Positions 39,763-56,080 are shown, counted from the stretch's first letter. The stretch: DNA of 64,000 nucleotides from Anthonomus grandis grandis (GCF_022605725.1 NC_065551.1:10726001-10790000); one strand, 5' to 3'. Made by a program: numbers and translations. The notes: generated by a model from the sequence alone, not told the origin.

Positions 39763-42147
39763 AATTAAATTGGAATCAAATCGGACAATGCTATAATAAT
39801 TAATTGTTCTATTTTCTTAACCCTGGTTATGTCCAAAACTTAAAAAGGATCATTTGGGTCATCTTGTATAACCTAAATATTAATTTTAAAATAAATTTGA
39901 ATGATAGATAACCGTAATTGAGTGAGATATGACTATTTTTTAAAACACAACACATAAAACTATTTTTAAAAATCATTTAGGGTTAATCAAATTTTATCTA
40001 AAAATTAATTTAAAATTAAATCGGAACAATCGTTAATGCTATTAGTTATTATATTTTCTTAACTCTGGTTGTGTTCAAACCGTAAAAAACATCATTTGGC
40101 TATCTCGTATATGCGAAATAGTAAATTTAAATTATATTCGAATAATAGATAACAGTAATAGTGTGAAATATGATTATTTTTTCTAAAAACAATACATCAA
40201 AAAAATTTTAAAAATAATTTACAGGACTCAAATGAAATTCAAAAATTAAATTGGAATGAAATCGGACAATGCTATAATGATAAATTGTTCTATTTTCTTA
40301 ACCCTGGTTATGTCCAAAACTTAAAAGGATCATTTGGGTCATCTTGTATAACCTAAATATTCATTTTAAAATAAATTTGAATAATAGATAACCGTAATTG
40401 AGTGGGATATGACTATTTTTTTTTAACACAATACATCAAAATATTTTTAAAAATCATTTAGGGTTAATCAAATTATTTCTAAAAATTAAATTAAAATTAA
40501 ATCGAAACAATCGTTAACGCTATTAGTTATTATATTTTCTTAATTCTGGTTGTGTTTAAACCGTAAAAAACATCATTTGACTATTTTGTATATGCGAAAT
40601 AGTAAATTTAAATTATATTCGAATAATAGATAACAGTTATAGAGTGAGATATAATTATTTTTTTTAAAAACAATTCATAAGAAAAATTTCAAAAATAATT
40701 TACAGTACATTAAATGAACTACAAAAATTATATTGGAATCAAATCGGACAATGCTATAATAATTAATTGTTCTATTTTCTTAACCCTGGTTATGTTTAAA
40801 ACTTAAAAAGGATCATTTGGGTCATCTTGTATAACCTAAATATTAATTTTAAAATAAATTTGAATGATAGATAACCGTAATTGAGTGAGATATGACTATT
40901 TTTTAAAACACAACACATAAAACTATATTTAAAAATCATTTAGGGTTAATCAAATTATATCTAAAAATTAATTTAAAATTAAATCGGAACAATCGTTAAT
41001 GCTATTAGTTATTATATTTTCTTAACTCTGGTTGTGTTCAAACCGTAAAAAACATCATTTGGCTATCTCGTATATGCGAAATAGTAAATTTAAATTATAT
41101 TCGAATAATAGATAACAGTAATAGTGTGAAATATGATTATTTTTTTTAAAAACAATACATCAGAAAAATTTTAAAAATAATTTACAGGACATCAAATGAA
41201 CTTCAAAAATTAAATTGGAATGAAATCGGACAATGCTATAATGATTAATTGTTCTATTTTCTTAACCCTGGTTATGTCCAAAACTTAAAAGGATCATTTG
41301 GGTCATCTTGTATAACCTAAATATTCTTTTTAAAATAAATTTGAATAATAGATAACAGTAATTGACTGAGATATGACTATTTTTTTTGAACACAATACAC
41401 CATCATCATTTAGGGTTAATCAAATTATATCTAAAAATTGAATTAAAATTAAATCGGAACAATCGCCAACACTATTAGTTATTATATTTTCTTAACTCTG
41501 GTTGTGTTCAAACCGTAAAAAACATCATTTAGCTATCTCGTATATGCGAAATAGTAAATTTAAATTATATTCGAATAATAGATAACAGTTATAGAGTGAG
41601 ATATAATTATTTTTTTTAAAAACAATTCATAAGAAAAATTTCAAAAATAATTTACAGTACATTAAATGAACTACAAAAATTAAATTGGAATCAAATCGGA
41701 CAATGCTATAATAATTAATTGTTCTATTTTCTTAACCCTGGTTAAGTCCAAAACTTAAAAAGGATCATTTGGGTCATCTTGTATAACCTAAATATTAATT
41801 TTAAAATAAATTTGAATGATAGATAACCGTAATTGAATGAGATATGACTATTTTTAAAAACACAACACATAAAACTATATTTAAAAATTATTTAGGGTTA
41901 ATCAAATTATATCTAAAAATTAATTTAAAATTAAATCGGAACAATCGTTAATGCTATTAGTTATTATATTTTCTTAACTCTGGTTGTGTTCAAACCGTAA
42001 AAAACATCATTTGGCTATCTCGTATATGCGAAATAGTAAATTTAAATGATATTCGAATAATAGATAACAGTAATAGTGTGAAATATGATTATTTTTTTTA
42101 AAAACAATACATCAGAAAAATTTTAAAAATAATTTACAGGACATCAA
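39574..42147 (+). repeat. Block P4: fourth copy of the tetramer block
   Basis: It matches about 15490-18060 at an offset of 24,087 bp, with shared variants attttatct (39988), atgaaattcaaa, taaatcgaaacaatcg, ttatattgg, caccatcatc and ggttaagtcc (near 41738). Private changes include ttttttgaacac near 41385 and tatttttaaaaacac near 41850. It is closer to P2 than to P1 or P3. The next block begins 725 bp early relative to P2. Confidence 0.87.
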
Positions 42148-45100
42148 ATGAACTTCAAAAATTAAATTGGAATGAAATCGGACAATGCTATAATGATTAA
42201 TTGTTCTATTTTCTTAACCCTGGTTATATCCAAAACTTAAAAAGGATCATTTGGGTCATCTTGTATAACCTAAATATTCATTTTAAAATAAACTTAAATA
42301 ATAGATAACCGTAATTGAGTGAGATATGACTATTTTTTTTAAACACAATACATCAAAATATTTTTAAAAATCATTTAGGGTTAATCAAATTATATCTAAA
42401 AATTAAATTGAAATCATATGGGAACATTAGCTATAGGTAATAGTAATCGATTTTCTTTATCCTGGTTATGTCCAAAACATAAAAAGGATCATTTGAGTCA
42501 TCTTGTATAACCTAAATATTCATTTTAAAATAAACTTAAATAATAGATAACCGTAATTGAGTGAGATATGACTATTTTTTTTAAACACAATACATCAAAA
42601 TATTTTTAAAAATCATTTAGGGTTAATCAAATTATATCTAAAAATTAAATTGAAATCATATGGGAACATTAGCTATAGGTAATAGTAATCGATTTTCTTT
42701 ATCCTGGTTATGTCTAAAACATAAAAAGGATCATTTGGGTCATCTTGTATAACCTAAATATTCATTTTAAAATAAATTTGAATAATAGATAACCGTAATT
42801 GAGTAAGATATGACTATTTTTTTAAAACACAACACAAAACTATTTTTAAAAATCATTTAGTGTTAATCAAATTATATGTAAAAATTAAATCGGAACAATC
42901 GTTAATGCTATTATTATATTTTCTTAATTCTGGTTGTGTTCAAACCGTAAAAAACATCATTTGGCTATCTTGTATATGCGAAATAGTAAATTTAAATTAT
43001 ATTCGAATAATAGATAACAGTAATAGAGTAAAATATGATTTTTTTTTTTAAAACAATACATCAGAAAAATTTCAAAAATAATTTACAGTACAATAAATGA
43101 ACTACAAAAATTAAATTGGAATCAAATCGGACAATGCTATAATAATTAATTGTTCTATTTTCTTAACCCTGGTTATATCCAAAACTTAAAAAGGATCATT
43201 TGGGTCATCTTGTATAATTTAAATATGAATTTTAAAATTAATTTGAATAATAGGTAACCGTAATTGAGTGAGATATGACTATTTTTTTAAAACACAACAC
43301 AAAACTATTTTTAAAAATCATTTAGTGTTAATCAAATTATATGTAAAAATTAAATCGGAACAATCGTTAATGCTATTAGTTATTATATTTTCTTAATTCT
43401 GGTTGTGTTCAAACCGTAAAAAACATCATTTGGCTATCTTGTATATGCGAAATAGTAAATTTAAATTATATTCGAATAATAGATAACAGTAATAGAGTAA
43501 AATATGATTTTTTTTTTTAAAACAATACATCAGAAAAATTTCAAAAATAATTTACAGTACAATAAATGAACTACAAAAATTAAATTGGAATCAAATCGGA
43601 CAATGCTATAATGATTAATTGTTCTATTTTCTTAACCCTGGTTATGTCCAAAACTTAAAAGGATCATTTGGGTTATCTTGTATAACCTAAATATTCATTT
43701 TAAAATAAATTTGAATAATAGATAACCGTAATTGAGTGAGATATGACTATTTTTTTAAAACACAACACAAAACTATTTTTAAAAATCATTTAGGGTTAAT
43801 CAAATTATATCTAAAAATTAACTCGGTACAATCGTTAATGCTATTAGTTATTATATTTTCTTAATTCTGGTTGTGTTCAAACCGTAAAAAACATCATTTG
43901 GCTATCTTGTATATGCGAAATAGTAAATTTAAATTATATTCGAATAATAGATAACAGTAATAGTGTGAAATATGATTATTTTTTTTAAAAACAATACATC
44001 AGAAAAATTTTAAAAATAATTTACAGGACATCAAATGAACTTCAAAAATTAAATTGGAATGAAATCGGACAATGCTATAATGATTAATTGTTCTATTTTC
44101 TTAACCCTGGTTATGTCCAAAACATAAAAAGGATCATTTGAGTCATCTTGTATAACCTAAATAATAATTTTAATTTATATTTGAATAATAGATAACCGTA
44201 ATTGAGTGAGATATGACTATTTTTTTTAAACACAATACATCAAAATATTTTTAAAAATCATTTAGGGTTAATCAAATTATATCTAAAAATTAAATTAAAA
44301 TTAAATCGGAACAATCGTTAACGCTATTAGTTATTATCTTTTCTTAATTCTGGTTGTGTTCAAACCGTAAAAAACATCATTTGGCTATTTTGTATATGTG
44401 AAATAGTAAATTTAAATTATATTCGAATAATAGATAACAGTAATAGAGCGAGATATGACTATTTTTTTAAAACACAATACATTAAAATATTTTTAAAAAT
44501 CATTTAGGGTTAATCAAATTATATCTAAAAATTGAATTAAAATTAAATCGGAACAATCGCCAACGCTATTAGTTATTATATTTTCTTAACTCTGGTTGTG
44601 TTCAAACCGTAAAAAACATCATTTGGCTATCTCGTATATGCGAAATAGTAAATTTAAATTATATTCGAATAATAGATAACAGTAATACTGTAAAATATGA
44701 TTATTTTTTTTAAAAACAATATATCAAAAAAATTTTAAAAATAATTTACAGGACATCAAATGAACTTCAAAAATTAAATTGGAATGAAATCGGACAATGC
44801 TATAATGATTAATTGTTCTATTTTCTTAACCCTGGTTATGTCCAAAACTTAAAAAGGATCAATTGGGTCATCTTGTATAATTTAAATATGAATTTTAAAA
44901 TTAATTTGAATAATAGGTAACCGTAATTGAGTGAGATATGACTATTTTTTTAAAACACAACACAAAACTATTTTTAAAAATCATTTAGGGTTAATCAAAT
45001 TATATCTAAAAATTGAATTAAAATAAAATCGGAACAATCGCCAACGCTATTAGTTATTATATTTTCTTAACTCTTGTTGTGTTCAAACCGTAAAAAACAT

Positions 45101-48100
45101 CATTTGGCTATCTCGTATATGCGAAATAGTAAATTTAAATTATATTCAAATAATAGATAACAGTAATACTGTGAAATATGATTATTTTTTATAAACACAA
45201 TACATCAAAAAAATTTTAAAAATAATTTACAGGACATCAAATGAACTTCAAAAATTAAATTGGAATGAAATCGGACAATGCTATAATGATTAATTGTTCT
45301 ATTTTCTTAACCCTGGTTATGTCCAAAACTTAAAAAGGATTATTTGGGTCAGCTTGTATAACCTAAATATAAATTTTAAAATAAATTCGAATAATAGGTA
45401 ACCGTAATTGAGTGAGATATGATTATTTTTTTTAAACACAATACATTAAAATATTTTTAAAAATCATATAGGGGTAATCAAATTATATCTAAAAATTTAA
45501 TCGGAACAATCGTTAACGCTATTAGTTATTATATTTTCTTAATTCTGGTTGTGTTCAAACCGTAAAAAACATCATTTGGCTATCTTGTATATGCGAAATA
45601 GTAAATTTAAATTATATTCGAATAATAGATAACAGTAATAGAGCGAGATATGACTATTTTTTTAAAACACAATACATCAAAATATTTTTAAAAATCATTT
45701 AGGGTTAATCAAATTATATCTAAAAATTGAATTAAAATTAAATCGGAACAATCGCCAACGCTATTAGTTATTATATTTTCTTAATTCTGGTTGTGTTCAA
45801 ACCGTAAAAAACATCATTTGGCTATCTTGTATATGCGAAATAGTAAATTTAAATTATATTCGAATAATAGATAACAGTAATAGAGTAAAATATGATTTTT
45901 TTTTTAAAACAATACATCAGAAAAATTTCAAAAATAATTTACAGTACAATAAATGAACTACAAAAATTAAATTGGAATCAAATCGGACAATGCTATAATA
46001 ATTAATTGTTCTATTTTCTTAACCCTGGTTATGTCCAAAACTTAAAAAGGATCATTTGGGTCATCTTGTATAACCTAAATATGAATTTTAAAATAAATTT
46101 GAATGATAGATAACCGTAATTGAGTGAGATATGACTATTTTTTAAAACACAACACATAAAACTATTTTTAAAAATCATTTAGGGTTAATCAAATTATATC
46201 TAAAAATTAATTTAAAATAAAATCGGAACAATCGCCAACGCTATTAGTTATTATATTTTCTTAACTCTTGTTGTGTTCAAACCGTAAAAAACATCATTTG
46301 GCTATCTCGTATATGCGAAATAGTAAATTTAAATTATATTCGAATAATAGATAACAGTAATACTGTGAAATATGATTATTTTTTATAAAAACAATACATC
46401 AAAAAAATTTTAAAAATAATTTACAGGACATCAAATGAACTTCAAAAATTAAATTGGAATGAAATCGGACAATGCTATAATGATTAATTGTTCTATTTTC
46501 TTAACCCTGGTTATGTCCAAAACTTAAAAAGGATCAATTGGGTCATCTTGTATAATTTAAATATGAATTTTAAAATTAATTTGAATAATAGGTAACCGTA
46601 ATTGAGTGAGATATGACTATTTTTTTAAAACACAACACAAAACTATTTTTAAAAATCATTTAGGGTTAATCAAATTATATCTAAAAATTGAATTAAAATA
46701 AAATCGGAACAATCGCCAACGCTATTAGTTATTATATTTTCTTAACTCTTGTTGTGTTCAAACCGTAAAAAACATCATTTGGCTATCTCGTATATGCGAA
46801 ATAGTAAATTTAAATTATATTCGAATAATAGATAACAGTAATACTGTGAAATATGATTATTTTTTTTAAAAACAATACATCAGAAAAATTTTAAAAATAA
46901 TTTACAGGACATCAAATGAACTTCAAAAATTAAATTGGAATCAAATCGGACAATGCTATAATGATTAATTGTTCTATTTTCTTAACCCTGGTTATGTCCA
47001 AAACTTAAAAGGATCATTTGAGTCATCTTGTATAACCTAAATATTCATTTTAAAATAAACTTAAATAATAGATAACCGTAATTGAGTGAGATATGACTAT
47101 TTTTTTTAAACACAATACATCAAAATATTTTTAAAAATCATTTAGGGTTAATCAAATTATATCTAAAAATTAAATTAAAATTAAATCGGAACAATCGTTA
47201 ACGCTATTAGTTATTATCTTTTCTTAATTCTGGTTGTATTCAAACCGTAAAAAACATCATTTGGCTATTTTGTATATGCGAAATAGTAAATTTAAATTAT
47301 ATTCGAATAATAGATAACAGTAATAGAGCGAGATATGACTATTTTTTTAAAACACAATACATCAAAATATTTTTAAAAATCATTTAGGGTTAATCAAAGT
47401 ATATCTAAAAATTGAATTAAAATTAAATCGGAACAATCGCCAACGCTATTAGTTATTATATTTTCTTAATTCTGGTTGTGTTCAAACCGTAAAAAACATC
47501 ATTTGGCTATCTTGTATATGCGAAATAGTAAATTTAAATTATATTCGAATAATAGATAACAGTAATAGAGTAAAATATGATTTTTTTTTTTAAACAATAC
47601 ATCAGAAAAATTTCAAAAATAATTTACAGTACAATAAATGAACTACAAAAATTAAATTGGAATCAAATCGGACAATGCTATAATAATTAATTGTTCTATT
47701 TTTTTAACCCTGGTTATGTCCAAAACTTAAAAAGGCTCATTTGGGTCATCTTGTATAACCTAAATATTAATTTTAAAATAAATTTGAATGATAGATAACC
47801 GTAATTGAGTAAGATATAACTATTTTTTAAAACACAACACATAAAACTATTTTTAAAAATCATTTAGGGTTAATCAAATTAAATCTAAAAATTGAATTAA
47901 AATTAAATCGGAACAATCGCCAACACTATTAGTTATTATATTTTCTTAACTCTGGTTGTGTTCAAACCGTAAAAAACATCATTTGGCTATCTCGTATATG
48001 CGAAATAGTAAATTTAAATTATATTCGAATAATAGATAACAGTAATACTGTGAAATATGATTATTTTTTTTAAAAACAATACATCAAAAAAATTTTAAAA

Positions 48101-48900
48101 ATAATTTACAGGACATCAAATGAACTTCAAAAATTAAATTGGAATGAAATCGGACAATGCTATAATGATTAATTGTTCTATTTTCTTAACCCTGGTTATG
48201 TCCAAAACTTAAAAGGATCATTTGGGTCATCTTGTATAACGTAAATATTCATTTTAAAATAAATTTGAATAATAGATAACCGTAATTGAGTGAGATATGA
48301 CTATTTTTTTAAAACACAACACAAAACTATTTTTAAAAATCATTTAGTGTTAATCAAATTATATGTAAAAATTAAATCGGAACAATCGTTAATGCTATTA
48401 GTTATTATATTTTCTTAATTCTGGTTGTGTTCAAACCGTAAAAAACATCATTTGGCTATCTTGTATATGCGAAATAGTAAATTTAAATTATATTCGAATA
48501 ATAGATAACAGTAATAGAGCGAGATATGACTATTTTTTTAAAACACAATACATCAAAATATTTTTAAAAATCATTTAGGGTTAATCAAATTATATCTAAA
48601 AATTGAATTAAAATTAAATCGGAACAATCGCCAACGCTATTAGTTATTATATTTTCTTAACTCTGGTTGTGTTCAAACCGTAAAAAACATCATTTTGTTA
48701 TCTCGTATATGCGAAATAGTAAATTTAAATTATATTCGAATAATAGATAACAGTAATAGTGTGAAATATGATTATTTTTTTTAAAAACAATACATCAGAA
48801 AAATTTTAAAAATAATTTACAGGACATCAAATGAACTTCAAAAATTAAATTGGAATGAAATCGGACAATGCTATAATGATTAATTGTTCTATTTTCTTAA
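42148..48900 (+). repeat. Block S2: second copy of S, with whole-monomer losses
   Basis: The offset to S1 is 23,362 bp up to about 44110, then 23,120 bp (one 242-bp monomer lost) to about 46220, and finally 20,943 bp from about 46990. Between the last two, roughly two kilobases of S1, including the duplicated A3-C units, are skipped. The C-C pair (42401-42882) is kept. Near 46942 an A2 monomer carries the A1 mark ggaatcaaat after a cttcaaa tail, a rare break of the tail-head linkage. Confidence 0.85.
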
Positions 48901-51900
48901 CCCTGGTTATATCCAAAACTTAAAAAGGATCATTTGGGTCATCTTGTATAACCTAAATATTCATTTTAAAATAAACTTAAATAATAGATAACCGTAATTG
49001 AGTGAGATATGACTATTTTTTTTAAACACAATACATCAAAATATTTTTAAAAATCATTTAGGGTTAATCAAATTATATCTAAAAATTAAATTGAAATCAT
49101 ATGGGAACATTAGCTATAGGTAATAGTAATCGATTTTCTTTATCCTGGTTATGTCCAAAACATAAAAAGGATCATTTGAGTCATCTTGTATAACCTAAAT
49201 ATTCATTTTAAAATAAACTTAAATAATAGATAACCGTAATTGAGTGAGATATGACTATTTTTTTTAAACACAATACATCAAAATATTTTTAAAAATCATT
49301 TAGGGTTAATCAAATTATATCTAAAAATTAAATTGAAATCATATGGGAACATTAGCTATAGGTAATAGTAATCGATTTTCTTTATCCTGGTTATGTCTAA
49401 AACATAAAAAGGATCATTTGGGTCATCTTGTATAATTTAAATATGAATTTTAAAATTAATTTGAATAATAGGTAACCGTAATTGAGTGAGATATGACTAT
49501 TTTTTTAAAACACAACACAAAACTATTTTTAAAAATCATTTAGTGTTAATCAAATTATATGTAAAAATTAAATCGGAACAATCGTTAATGCTATTAGTTA
49601 TTATATTTTCTTAATTCTGGTTGTGTTCAAACCGTAAAAAACATCATTTGGCTATCTTGTATATGCGAAATAGTAAATTTAAATTATATTCGAATAATAG
49701 ATAACAGTAATAGAGTAAAATATGATTTTTTTTTTTAAAACAATACATCAGAAAAATTTCAAAAATAATTTACAGTACAATAAATGAACTACAAAAATTA
49801 AATTGGAATCAAATCGGACAATGCTATAATGATTAATTGTTCTATTTTCTTAACCCTGGTTATGTCCAAAACTTAAAAGGATCATTTGGGTTATCTTGTA
49901 TAACCTAAATATTCATTTTAAAATAAATTTGAATAATAGATAACCGTAATTGAGTGAGATATGACTATTTTTTTAAAACACAACACAAAACTATTTTTAA
50001 AAATCATTTAGGGTTAATCAAATTATATCTAAAAATTAACTCGGTACAATCGTTAATGCTATTAGTTATTATATTTTCTTAATTCTGGTTGTGTTCAAAC
50101 CGTAAAAAACATCATTTGGCTATCTTGTATATGCGAAATAGTAAATTTAAATTATATTCGAATAATAGATAACAGTAATAGTGTGAAATATGATTATTTT
50201 TTTTAAAAACAATACATCAGAAAAATTTTAAAAATAATTTACAGGACATCAAATGAACTTCAAAAATTAAATTGGAATGAAATCGGACAATGCTATAATG
50301 ATTAATTGTTCTATTTTCTTAACCCTGGTTATGTCCAAAACATAAAAAGGATCATTTGAGTCATCTTGTATAACCTAAATAATAATTTTAATTTATATTT
50401 GAATAATAGATAACCGTAATTGAGTGAGATATGACTATTTTTTTTAAACACAATACATCAAAATATTTTTAAAAATCATTTAGGGTTAATCAAATTATAT
50501 CTAAAAATTAAATTAAAATTAAATCGGAACAATCGTTAACGCTATTAGTTATTATCTTTTCTTAATTCTGGTTGTGTTCAAACCGTAAAAAACATCATTT
50601 GGCTATTTTGTATATGTGAAATAGTAAATTTAAATTATATTCGAATAATAGATAACAGTAATAGAGCGAGATATGACTATTTTTTTAAAACACAATACAT
50701 TAAAATATTTTTAAAAATCATTTAGGGTTAATCAAATTATATCTAAAAATTGAATTAAAATTAAATCGGAACAATCGCCAACGCTATTAGTTATTATATT
50801 TTCTTAACTCTGGTTGTGTTCAAACCGTAAAAAACATCATTTGGCTATCTCGTATATGCGAAATAGTAAATTTAAATTATATTCGAATAATAGATAACAG
50901 TAATACTGTAAAATATGATTATTTTTTTTAAAAACAATATATCAAAAAAATTTTAAAAATAATTTACAGGACATCAAATGAACTTCAAAAATTAAATTGG
51001 AATGAAATCGGACAATGCTATAATGATTAATTGTTCTATTTTCTTAACCCTGGTTATGTCCAAAACTTAAAAAGGATCAATTGGGTCATCTTGTATAATT
51101 TAAATATGAATTTTAAAATTAATTTGAATAATAGGTAACCGTAATTGAGTGAGATATGACTATTTTTTTAAAACACAACACAAAACTATTTTTAAAAATC
51201 ATTTAGGGTTAATCAAATTATATCTAAAAATTGAATTAAAATAAAATCGGAACAATCGCCAACGCTATTAGTTATTATATTTTCTTAACTCTTGTTGTGT
51301 TCAAACCGTAAAAAACATCATTTGGCTATCTCGTATATGCGAAATAGTAAATTTAAATTATATTCGAATAATAGATAACAGTAATACTGTGAAATATGAT
51401 TATTTTTTATAAAAACAATACATCAAAAAAATTTTAAAAATAATTTACAGGACATCAAATGAACTTCAAAAATTAAATTGGAATGAAATCGGACAATGCT
51501 ATAATGATTAATTGTTCTATTTTCTTAACCCTGGTTATGTCCAAAACTTAAAAAGGATTATTTGGGTCAGCTTGTATAACCTAAATATAAATTTTAAAAT
51601 AAATTCGAATAATAGGTAACCGTAATTGAGTGAGATATGATTATTTTTTTTAAACACAATACATTAAAATATTTTTAAAAATCATATAGGGGTAATCAAA
51701 TTATATCTAAAAATTTAATCGGAACAATCGTTAACGCTATTAGTTATTATATTTTCTTAATTCTGGTTGTGTTCAAACCGTAAAAAACATCATTTGGCTA
51801 TCTTGTATATGCGAAATAGTAAATTTAAATTATATTCGAATAATAGATAACAGTAATAGAGCGAGATATGACTATTTTTTTAAAACACAATACATCAAAA

Positions 51901-54900
51901 TATTTTTAAAAATCATTTAGGGTTAATCAAATTATATCTAAAAATTGAATTAAAATTAAATCGGAACAATCGCCAACGCTATTAGTTATTATATTTTCTT
52001 AATTCTGGTTGTGTTCAAACCGTAAAAAACATCATTTGGCTATCTTGTATATGCGAAATAGTAAATTTAAATTATATTCGAATAATAGATAACAGTAATA
52101 GAGTAAAATATGATTTTTTTTTTAAAACAATACATCAGAAAAATTTCAAAAATAATTTACAGTACAATAAATGAACTACAAAAATTAAATTGGAATCAAA
52201 TCGGACAATGCTATAATAATTAATTGTTCTATTTTCTTAACCCTGGTTATGTCCAAAACTTAAAAAGGATCATTTGGGTCATCTTGTATAACCTAAATAT
52301 GAATTTTAAAATAAATTTGAATGATAGATAACCGTAATTGAGTGAGATATGACTATTTTTTAAAACACAACACATAAAACTATTTTTAAAAATCATTTAG
52401 GGTTAATCAAATTATATCTAAAAATTAATTTAAAATAAAATCGGAACAATCGTTAATGCTATTAGTTATTATATTTTCTTAACTCTGGTTGTGTTCAAAC
52501 CGTAAAAAACATCATTTGGCTATCTAGTATATGCGAAATAGTAAATTTAAATTATATTCGAATAATAGATAACAGTAATAGTGTGAAATATGATTATTTT
52601 TTTTAAAAACAATACATCAAAAAAATTTTAAAAATAATTTACAGGACATCAAATGAACTTCAAAAATTAAATTGGAATGAAATCGGACAATGCTATAATG
52701 ATTAATTGTTCTATTTTCTTAACCCTGGTTATGTCCAAAACTTAAAAAGGATCAATTGGGTCATCTTGTATAATTTAAATATGAATTTTAAAATTAATTT
52801 GAATAATAGGTAACCGTAATTGAGTGAGATATGACTATTTTTTTAAAACACAACACAAAACTATTTTTAAAAATCATTTAGGGTTAATCAAATTATATCT
52901 AAAAATTGAATTAAAATAAAATCGGAACAATCGCCAACGCTATTAGTTATTATATTTTCTTAACTCTTGTTGTGTTCAAACCGTAAAAAACATCATTTGG
53001 CTATCTCGTATATGCGAAATAGTAAATTTAAATTATATTCGAATAATAGATAACAGTAATACTGTGAAATATGATTATTTTTTATAAAAACAATACATCA
53101 GAAAAATTTTAAAAATAATTTACAGGACATCAAATGAACTTCAAAAATTAAATTGGAATGAAATCGGACAATGCTATAATGATTAATTGTTCTATTTTCT
53201 TAACCCTGGTTATGTCCAAAACTTAAAAAGGATCAATTGGGTCATCTTGTATAACTTAAATATGAATTTTAAAATAAATTTGAATAATAGGTAACCGTAA
53301 TTGAGTGAAATATGAATATTTTTTTTAAACACAATACATTAAAAAATTTTAGAAAATTATTTAGGGTTAAACAAATTATATCTAAAAATTAAATTGAAAT
53401 CATATCGGAACATTAGCTATAGGTAATAGTAATCGATTTTCTTTATCCTGGTTATGTCCAAAACATAAAAAGGATCATTTGAGTCATCTTGTATAACCTA
53501 AATAATAATTTTAATTTATATTTGAATAATAGATAACCGTAATTAAGTGAGATATGACTATTTTTTTTAAACACAATACATCAAAATATTTTTAAAAATC
53601 ATTTAGGGTTAATCAAATTATATCTAAAAATTAAATTAAAATTAAATCGGAACAATCGTTAACGCTATTAGTTATTATCTTTTCTTAATTCTGGTTGTGT
53701 TCAAACCGTAAAAAACATCATTTGGCTATTTTGTATATGTGAAATAGTAAATTTAAATTATATTCGAATAATAGATAACAGTAATAGAGCGAGATATGAC
53801 TATTTTTTTAAAACACAATACATTAAAATATTTTTAAAAATCATTTAGGGTTAATCAAATTATATCTAAAAATTGAATTAAAATTAAATCGGAACAATCG
53901 CCAACGCTATTAGTTATTATATTTTCTTAACTCTGGTTGTGTTCAAACCGTAAAAAACATCATTTGGCTATCTCGTATATGCGAAATAGTAAATTTAAAT
54001 TATATTCGAATAATAGATAACAGTAATACTGTAAAATATGATTATTTTTTTTAAAAACAATACATCAAAAAAATTTTAAAAATAATTTACAGGACATCAA
54101 ATGAACTTCAAAAATTAAATTGGAATGAAATCGGACAATGCTATAATGATTAATTGTTCTATTTTCTTAACCCTGGTTATGTCCAAAACTTAAAAAGGAT
54201 CAATTGGGTCATCTTGTATAATTTAAATATGAATTTTAAAATTAATTTGAATAATAGGTAACCGTAATTGAGTGAAATATGATTATTTTTCTTAAACACA
54301 ATACATTAAAAAATTTTAGAAAATTATTTAGGGTTAAACAAATTATATCTAAAAATTAAATTGAAATCATATGGGAACATTAGCTATAGGTAATAGTAAT
54401 CGATTTTCTTTATCCTGGTTATGTCCAAAACATAAAAAGGATCATTTGAGTCATCTTGTATAACCTAAATATTCATTTTAAAATAAACTTAAATAATAGA
54501 TAACCGTAATTGAGTGAGATATGACTATTTTTTTTAAACACAATACATCAAAATATTTTTAAAAGTCATTTAGGGTTAATCAAATTATATCTAAAAATTA
54601 AATTAAAATTAAATCGGAACAATCGTTAACGCTATTAGTTATTATCTTTTCTTAATTCTGGTTGTATTCAAACCGTAAAAAACATCATTTGGCTATTTTG
54701 TATATGCGAAATAGTAAATTTAAATTATATTCGAATAATAGATAACAGTAATAGAGCGAGATATGACTATTTTTTTAAAACACAATACATCAAAATATTT
54801 TTAAAAATCATTTAGGGTTAATCAAAGTATATCTAAAAATTGAATTAAAATTAAATCGGAACAATCGCCAACGCTATTAGTTATTATATTTTCTTAATTC

Positions 54901-56080
54901 TGGTTGTGTTCAAACCGTAAAAAACATCATTTGGCTATCTTGTATATGCGAAATAGTAAATTTAAATTATATTCGAATAATAGATAACAGTAATAGAGTA
55001 AAATATGATTTTTTTTTTTAAACAATACATCAGAAAAATTTCAAAAATAATTTACAGTACAATAAATGAACTACAAAAATTAAATTGGAATCAAATCGGA
55101 CAATGCTATAATAATTAATTGTTCTATTTTTTTAACCCTGGTTATGTCCAAAACTTAAAAAGGCTCATTTGGGTCATCTTGTATAACCTAAATATTAATT
55201 TTAAAATAAATTTGAATGATAGATAACCGTAATTGAGTGAGATATAACTATTTTTTAAAACACAACACATAAAACTATTTTTAAAAATCATTTAGGGTTA
55301 ATCAAATTAAATCTAAAAATTGAATTAAAATTAAATCGGAACAATCGCCAACACTATTAGTTATTATATTTTCTTAACTCTGGTTGTGTTCAAACCGTAA
55401 AAAACATCATTTGGCTATCTCGTATATGCGAAATAGTAAATTTAAATTATATTCGAATAATAGATAACAGTAATACTGTGAAATATGATTATTTTTTTTA
55501 AAAACAATACATCAAAAAAATTTTAAAAATAATTTACAGGACATCAAATGAACTTCAAAAATTAAATTGGAATGAAATCGGACAATGCTATAATGATTAA
55601 TTGTTCTATTTTCTTAACCCTGGTTATGTCCAAAACTTAAAAGGATCATTTGGGTCATCTTGTATAACGTAAATATTCATTTTAAAATAAATTTGAATAA
55701 TAGATAACCGTAATTGAGTGAGATATGACTATTTTTTTAAAACACAACACAAAACTATTTTTAAAAATCATTTAGTGTTAATCAAATTATATGTAAAAAT
55801 TAAATCGGAACAATCGTTAATGCTATTAGTTATTATATTTTCTTAATTCTGGTTGTGTTCAAACCGTAAAAAACATCATTTGGCTATCTTGTATATGCGA
55901 AATAGTAAATTTAAATTATATTCGAATAATAGATAACAGTAATAGAGCGAGATATGACTATTTTTTTAAAACACAATACATCAAAATATTTTTAAAAATC
56001 ATTTAGGGTTAATCAAATTATATCTAAAAATTGAATTAAAATTAAATCGGAACAATCGCCAACGCTATTAGTTATTATAT
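48901..56080 (+). repeat. Block S3: third copy of S in direct tandem with S2
   Basis: The block restarts at gttatatcc (near 48905) and follows S2 at an offset of 6,683 bp. From about 49430 it follows S2 at 6,218 bp, having lost two monomers, including the one with the 4-bp deletion. From 52430 it agrees better with S1 (offset 29,338 bp, then 28,370 bp from 54180). The patchwork suggests repeated exchange among S copies. It ends near 56080, where ttcttaattc replaces ttcttaactc. Confidence 0.83.

Noticed and set aside
46921..46950. A1/A2 recombinant head (cttcaaa tail followed by ggaatcaaat)
   Set aside because: Only one base differs from a normal A2 and the next A2 mark (ataatgatt) is intact, so a point mutation explains it equally well.
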